Assembly: GCF_012273895.1 (NCBI RefSeq)
Contig: NC_052114.1
Span: forward strand, 2,418,001-2,482,000
Direction: 5' to 3'
Source: Zerene cesonia
Lineage: Eukaryota; Arthropoda; Insecta; Lepidoptera; Pieridae
Length of the DNA stretch: 64,000 nucleotides
Below the pieces are notes generated by a model that was given only the letters and a program-made list of their open reading frames with translations, ran no database searches and was not told the origin of the DNA. Of this stretch, positions 58,100 to 64,000 are shown one piece after another. The translations under genes and the position numbers were made by a program. The first letter of the stretch is position 1. Every line of letters starts with the position of its first letter.

Positions 58100-60670
58100 A
58101 TATTTCATGTATTTATTTAACAGACTTCCGTCTAAAATTCGCACTATGATTGAGCAAAACAACGCAGCGTGAAACGTACAAAACATAATTTAAATTTATA
58201 ACAGATAATTAAAAAAAAAATAGTTGCAAAATAACAACTCTAAACTTTAAAAGAGTTCCAGAGTTCATATTGTCTACTTCGTATTACATAATGACACGAT
58301 ATACTTTGTTTTTGACCAATAAATTTGACATTAAACACATGTTCATATAAATATTTATAATAATAACAGTTTGTTATAAATATTCGCATAATTTTAAAAT
58401 TATAAACGCACTATGAAGTACATTAATTATTTTTTATAAACGTTAAAAATATTCAAACCAACACAAAACTCTACGTATATTTTATTTTTGGCAACAAAGA
58501 TTTTACTATACATACATATATTTAACAAACTGCCCACTTACATGGCGTTATATAATTATGTATTTATTATATTGATGGTGACTGAATCCGCCTTACAGAG
58601 CTTTTAGCATTTAGATAACCGTCTTAAAGCAGTATTAATTCCGGTGTGGAAAAAAGACAAAGTTATAAGGTGGTCTAGCGTCAGGAACTTCCCACGCAGG
58701 AATTATTAGGTACTGCTTTAAGGTCACGTGGCAACCCCCTTGGGTGGTGAAACCAAACTAGCACATATCGAGGTTAATATATATGTAACATTTTACTCAT
58801 ATAACACAATTTCATACACTAAACAAATTTTCTTTCTCTTATTTTATTATAATCCTTTAGATATTTACATTCGATTCGATTATTATTTTTTCATATTCAA
58901 AAGTTCAAGAACTCGCTTTTTTTGTCTTCCGTCTTCTAATGTTAATAAAATTGTTATAGTCATTCGACAATATTGTATTCAAGGAAAATTGATAAGTATT
59001 ATGAGATCTTAAATCGCAATTCAATACTGTTGTCATCGTTTCATGTGGTGAGCTTAGAGATTTGTGGTACGAAGATATAGGTTTGTGAAAAGTATCATCA
59101 AAGTCAGAAAATAACACTTTTTTAACATTTTACCAACTTTCATCGAATACATATTAGAAGACAAGGAAAAACCAGTTTGTCCAGAAATTTCGATTTTATT
59201 CTAATGCACTACCTTCCTTAGACTATATTTATTCTGCTATTCAATTAAGTTTACCTTATATATTACAGGTTTATTTACAATCGACGTTATAAAAGTTAAA
59301 ATCATACACAAAATAGAAAATTAAACCATTTAATGGAAGATATTCGTTGTAAATGGTTGCATTTTATAGAATAAATTATTTTTAATGCTAAATAAAACGG
59401 AAGTAAAAAGATTTTAGGTTACACTATGAAACTATGTTAAAAATCGATAAGATCATGCATAGAATTAATCAATTACACAACCATTTAAATTTTCCGATAT
59501 AAATAAAGTATTTATTTTCATTCTGAGACGAAGAACGATAGCTACAATCTAAAATTATTGGTAGTTAAGTTGACATTGTAATGATAATAGTAAGCAATGT
59601 TTAAACTCAAATGAACACATTTTATAAGCTTCTTAAAGTTCTTACAAATGGTCAAATCATCTAAGAATAATGTTGTTATAAATGATAATAAAAATAATTA
59701 CACATTTCAAAGCTAATTTGATTAAATATGTTTATATGAATACACAAGGTCGTTGTAAAAGGAATAATTAAATTGGTTAAAAATTTGTTATTAAGGTACA
59801 TTTTTGAACATCATCAAATTACTGGCAAAATAGTTTTTTCTTAGTATTTTAAGTCACTGAGTAGCTAACATTATTAAATGCAGATTCCTCATACAAGTGC
59901 AGAAGTTGTTGCATTTCATATAAACATAGTGAAGTCTCGATATAGGGTGCAATTGTTATGTGTAGATCATATCTATCTATATACATACATTCATCATTTA
60001 GGGAAATAAATGTAAAATTTTAAAAAGAAAGTTTAATAAGAAAAATTGTTACATAATCGCTTTGTCATTATAATATTTAATACGCAATGGGCTAACGATT
60101 TATTATTTTTTCATATTTGTTACATTTTTTTTTTTTTTTACACCAAATATTTCTCTACTGCGCACATACTTGGCTTTTAAATGTCTCAATACCTTAATAC
60201 TCCGATAGGTTTTATTTGTTGTTACTTTTATTTAACACAATATCTGTTTATTTGTTTCTAGTTTTTACCGAAACGCAACCGAGTTATCATACTCCATCTA
60301 CATTTTTAGTTCTTATTTTCTATCGGTATCCTGTCTAATTGTTTTAAACTCTACAAATGAATGTCAAGCAAGTTGACTCTTGCGTAAATGTGTGCATTAT
60401 ATTACTTGTTAAAGTCAATGACAATATAAGTTTTAGACAGGACACTTTATTGAAAAATTGTTGTATAAAACACGAGTATTAGCCGCATTATATCTAGTTT
60501 CAGTTCTTGCAGTTTCTACCAAATACAAAAATTCCGTTTGCTGATATTGTGAATATAAAATATGGTGTTCGTAGTTTTAATAGCTATATCACTAATAATG
60601 TTACCACAATGTCGAACTATCTTATTTACAAATCCAGTGGAAGCGCAGATATTATGCATCATCGCAGGAC
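58100..60670 (-). other. Repeat-poor AT-rich block, possible long 3' UTR
   Basis: Unlike the rest of the flank, this 2.5-kb stretch shows none of the repeat families named here and no long open frame. A minus-strand AATAAA lies at its left end (58112-58117). Together with the candidate exon to the right (61263-61326) it could be the 3' UTR of a minus-strand gene. This is inference only. Confidence 0.25.
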
Positions 60671-61326
60671 TCTGAAATGATAAAATAATTATAATTAGAA
60701 GAAAATCAACGTGAAATAGTAGAATACTACTGTGTGTACATGCCCTTATTCCATCATCTAAATCTATATCATTTTTTTAATTCCCATCGTCTTATAAGTT
60801 TGCAAAACATTGGCAAATAAAGTCTTCAAATTTTACTTTTTTTAATACAACTACCAAATATTGATAGGATGTGGTGTTGGGTCATCTGATGATGAGCTAC
60901 TATCTCGATCACCCGTTGTGATATAAAATAAATATTAAATAATGATATATTTCAGTTACATGTTGTTATAAATTCGTTCACGTAATCCGTTAGGAATACA
61001 CTTATTCTATGCATTTTTATTTAAATAAAACAAGTTTGATTAAATCGATTCAGCAGTTGCTTTGAAATGTAATAAAAAAATACATACAGAAGAAATCCGC
61101 GCGGAGCCAGGCAGAGCGTCTAGTTTATTCATATAATAAGACTTGCTTCGGAAGCGCTGTTGTATTTTCTATATACGCAATTTAATATTTACCACCGGTA
61201 CGGAAAGCAGTTTCTACAGAGAGGAGCCGGCTAGGAACTTTGTAGTTGTTTGTAATATTTACCTTAATGCATCTATTGCGTTGAACGTAGAGCAGATGAT
61301 TATGAGCGTGGCAGATGACAACAACC
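60671..61326 (-). other. Candidate exon(s) of an unidentified minus-strand gene
   Basis: 61263-61326 (64 nt) lies between a good acceptor (pyrimidine-rich, TTTGTTTGTTCGCAG) and a donor (AG|GTAAAT). In one frame it codes a hydrophobic LLSSATLIIICSTFNAIDAL; a second frame is also open. A second acceptor (TTATCATTTCAG) ends at 60672. Spliced there, the first frame stops after a few residues, while the other stays open for about 51 codons. I do not recognise the protein. Further exons would lie to the right, and I could not find them. Confidence 0.25.
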
Positions 61327-61785
61327 CTGCGAACAAACAAATACAAGGAATTTTTACAACTTTGACATTTATGTACATGACATAAATATCAGAATTGTTT
61401 GAGGCACAATTTCATGTATATTGCCTTTAAAAAACGACTGCTAATAAAGCTATTGAATAAAACAACAGTTCGATATGATATTTTTGATGTGATTAAAAAT
61501 GTAACTCGATGACTTTGTAAAATATTGATACAAAAACTGTATGTATAACGACAATAACAATTAATATGAATGCGCTGCAGTCGAATACAGGCTGAGATCG
61601 ATCTTTAGTTATATTTTTGAAAATATATTGCATTTTCTAACGGAGTATGTTAATAGTTGATTAATTTTACTATTATATAATGATTTTATTAATGAAATTT
61701 GCAGTGTTTTTATTACAAAAAGTTGATAACGACATATCCGATCATCACATATTTGATAAACCAACCACAGGGAACTGTTTTTTAT

Positions 61786-62210
61786 TTAATTTAACCGCCC
61801 ACGGCTTCGTCCGAAGGAAAACTTGACAAACTCGGGGTGTTACCAGCAAAGTTACCGTTTCCGTTTAATTTCCGGGTTAATAACTATCCTATGTCCTTTC
61901 TCGGATCTCAAACTATCTCAGTACCAAATTTCAAGCAAACAGGTTGAGCCGTTCTTGGGTTATGAATAGTGTAACTCACACGACTTTATTTTATATATAT
62001 ATACTAGCTTCCCGCCCGCAACCTTTGCCCGCATAGTCGCAGGAACGAATTCGTCGCATGTTCCCGTTCCCGTGGGATTTCCTGGATAAAACTTACCTAT
62101 GTCCGTCTCCTGGTTCTAAGCTACTTCTGCACAAATTTTCAGCCAACTCGGTTAATCCGTTCTTAAGTTATAAAAAGTGTAACTCGCACCATATAGACTA
62201 TATATAGACT
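61786..62210 (-). repeat. Two related repeats in tandem
   Basis: 61786-62004 and 62006-62210 share the order 'cccgtt..cc', 'cctatgtcc', 'accaaatttcaagcaaac' / 'acaaattttcagccaact', 'gttctt(a/g)(a/g)gttat' and 'agtgtaactc'. They are separated by a short AT run and a CTAG. They resemble 57716-57944. Confidence 0.55.
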
Positions 62211-62261
62211 AGACTTCCGCCCCTTATTATGAATATGTATCCTAACTAGGATTAGTATCAA

Positions 62262-62461
62262 TCCTACTAATATTAAAATGCGAAAGTTTGTGAGGATGTG
62301 TGTATGTTTGTTACTCTTTCAAGCAAAAACTGCAGAATTGATTGCAATGAAATTTAGTACGTAGGTAGCTGGGACAACAGGAATAACATATAGGTAAGCA
62401 ACTTTTTATCCCGATATTCCTAAGGGATACGGACTTACGCGGGTGAAATCACGGGGCGCAG
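62262..62461 (+). repeat. Helitron-like element, 3' end clipped
   Basis: It starts TCCTACTAATATTAAAATGC, preceded by A. It keeps 'gattgcaatgaaatttagta' and 'ttatcccgatattcctaagg'. It ends at 'acggggcgcag' without the final CTAG. Confidence 0.65.
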
Positions 62462-64000
62462 TCTTCGATAATTGTATATTTTTCGATCGATCTGCATCCC
62501 AATACAAAAACAATCCAACGATTTGTTATAAACAAGTTATTCTCAGAAAATAGATGGCTAGATCAATCTTTAGTTGCTACCTTAGTATTGAATGTAATTA
62601 TCAAGCGTCAAATCACTAAACGTAGTCTGATTTCCGTTGAAATTAAATCTAAAGGTTAGGATTATAATACGAGATAACTTTTTGCAGACGCGAGTCGTTT
62701 CCGGAAGGCTCGTATGGTAAATAATTATGTTTATATTTTTTTACTCTTTAGAGATGAACTGGCCGCTTCAATTTTAATGAAGTATAATTTAAAAATAAAC
62801 AAACATATAGATATTATTATATAATATATAGTCTATTCTAGGATTTGTTATTTTAATCCTTATAATATCAATTTAATATAGTCATTTACTTATGATACAT
62901 AGGGGTACAATATTTATATGAAGTAGTTTATTTATTTACAATTTTTTTCATTTATTGTTTTGCCATCATTTTATTTATTCATAACAAACCAATTCGGAAC
63001 ACAGCTGGTCCTATACAATGTAAATAAGAAATAAAACAACGCACGAATTCCTAAAAAAACATGCAAGTATGTTTTCCGATCCCCAAAAATGCTTCATAAC
63101 AAAATACACGTGTAACATCAAAGGTTAGAAAACCGATATTTTACGATTATTGAAATAAAACGATAACTGGCGGGACAAAGCCAGTGGAATATTAATATAA
63201 AATAGATTTCGGGAGCAGATGTTGCCTTAGCCCTATTTAATAAACTTGATCAAATGAACAATAGATTTTGGCGGCCGTCGATATTGATTCTTTTCGGCGA
63301 GTCCTTTGTATGGGTTTTAAAATAAAATGTCAAATCTTTCATAAAAATACATGTCAATCAAAGACTGCATAAGGTTTCATTTCCATGTTGGATAGCATTA
63401 TTTAGACCAGAATTGAATGGTTTCTGTTGCCTATAGGCTATAGCTTATATAGTTATGATTACATTTGACGGTATCAAATTAAGAATTGGTAAATCTCAAA
63501 CAGACTAAAAATTATAATACATAATGTAACTTAATATAATAGCTTTTAAGTTTCTATATTATCTGTATTTTGTTTGATAGTAAAAATGTCATTGGATCAC
63601 ATCACAGTAACTGGAGTGTTACCACGCTCTTAAAAACGTCAGTAAGATATTTGTTAAAAAAAAATATTCACAAATCTAGACAATAAACAAACATTGCAAC
63701 AAAATAAATTCCCACTGATCTCCGAGCTCTATAGACGTCACAGATTGAGAATATAATAAGATCGTGTTCAACAAACAGCGAATGTATGATAAACGCAAAC
63801 ATAAGAAAGGAATACGCAATAAATACTGCCTTATCTCGCTTATTCGTTGTACAAGCAAAACGTGCAAATACGCGGTTACGAAAACTTACTCGTTACATAA
63901 ATAAGTTCGGGGGATTAACTTTCAATAGTTTTGTATGGGTGAAATCGTAACGTGTGTTAGTTGGTGTTTTTGACATATTTATGAAAATAATACATATTTT
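62462..64000. other. Right edge, nothing identified
   Basis: AT-rich sequence without a repeat or exon that I can support. The short frames (for example near 63676-63867) lack splice context or any recognisable composition. Confidence 0.4.

Noticed and set aside
1..64000. CRISPR array, operon or phage-like gene cluster
   Set aside because: Repeats are dispersed transposon families without regular spacers, and genes are split by introns; the window is eukaryotic.

Overview
The window looks like nuclear DNA from a moth or butterfly. It is AT-rich, its genes are split into small exons with GT-AG introns, and its introns and spacers are full of short repeats of lepidopteran type: tRNA-derived SINEs, Helitron-like elements ending in CTAG, a retroposon with a poly(A) tail, and a TA-flanked inverted-repeat transposon. 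There is no bacterial or viral gene organisation. Species cannot be named from the sequence alone.

The main content is a head-to-tail tandem array of five paralogous membrane transporters, all on the minus strand. They belong to the SLC46 / proton-coupled-folate-transporter-like branch of the major facilitator superfamily. From left to right: gene A (1531-2942, exons 1-3 only, the rest lies beyond the left edge), gene B (3997-12825, 510 aa), gene C (16453-28722, about 531 aa once a gap in exon 1 is allowed for), gene D (38417-45199, 496 aa) and gene E (50466-56266, 521 aa). I rebuilt each from splice signals and homology between the copies. The four complete copies have seven coding exons with identical intron phases (0,1,1,1,1,2), and exons 3-6 are exactly 102, 138, 84 and 157 nt in every one. 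A long first exon encodes the N-terminal tail and the first six membrane segments; six short exons encode the rest. The copies differ mainly in the N- and C-terminal tails, the loop before membrane segment 2, and in intron length: intron 1 is 74 bp in E and about 5.4 kb in C.

Region by region: 1-1530 is intron of gene A with a SINE; 2943-3996, 12826-16452, 28723-38416 and 45200-50465 are spacers without a convincing gene; 56267-64000 is the right flank, with repeats, a possible retroelement protein tail (57249-57499), a repeat-poor block (58100-60670) and a candidate exon of an unidentified minus-strand gene (61263-61326). Three runs of exactly 1000 N are placeholder gaps. One lies in exon 1 of gene C, where the paralogs predict only about 84 missing bases. 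The other two lie inside two oppositely oriented copies of one transposon.

The transporters probably arose by repeated local duplication and may divide substrates or tissues between them; the substrate cannot be read from sequence. I found no CRISPR array, operon, phage or clearly new multi-gene system. The more unusual points are the conserved N-tail motif, the tRNA-like foldback elements, a hairpin kept in different sequence by different copies of one retroposon, and the assembly-gap behaviour.
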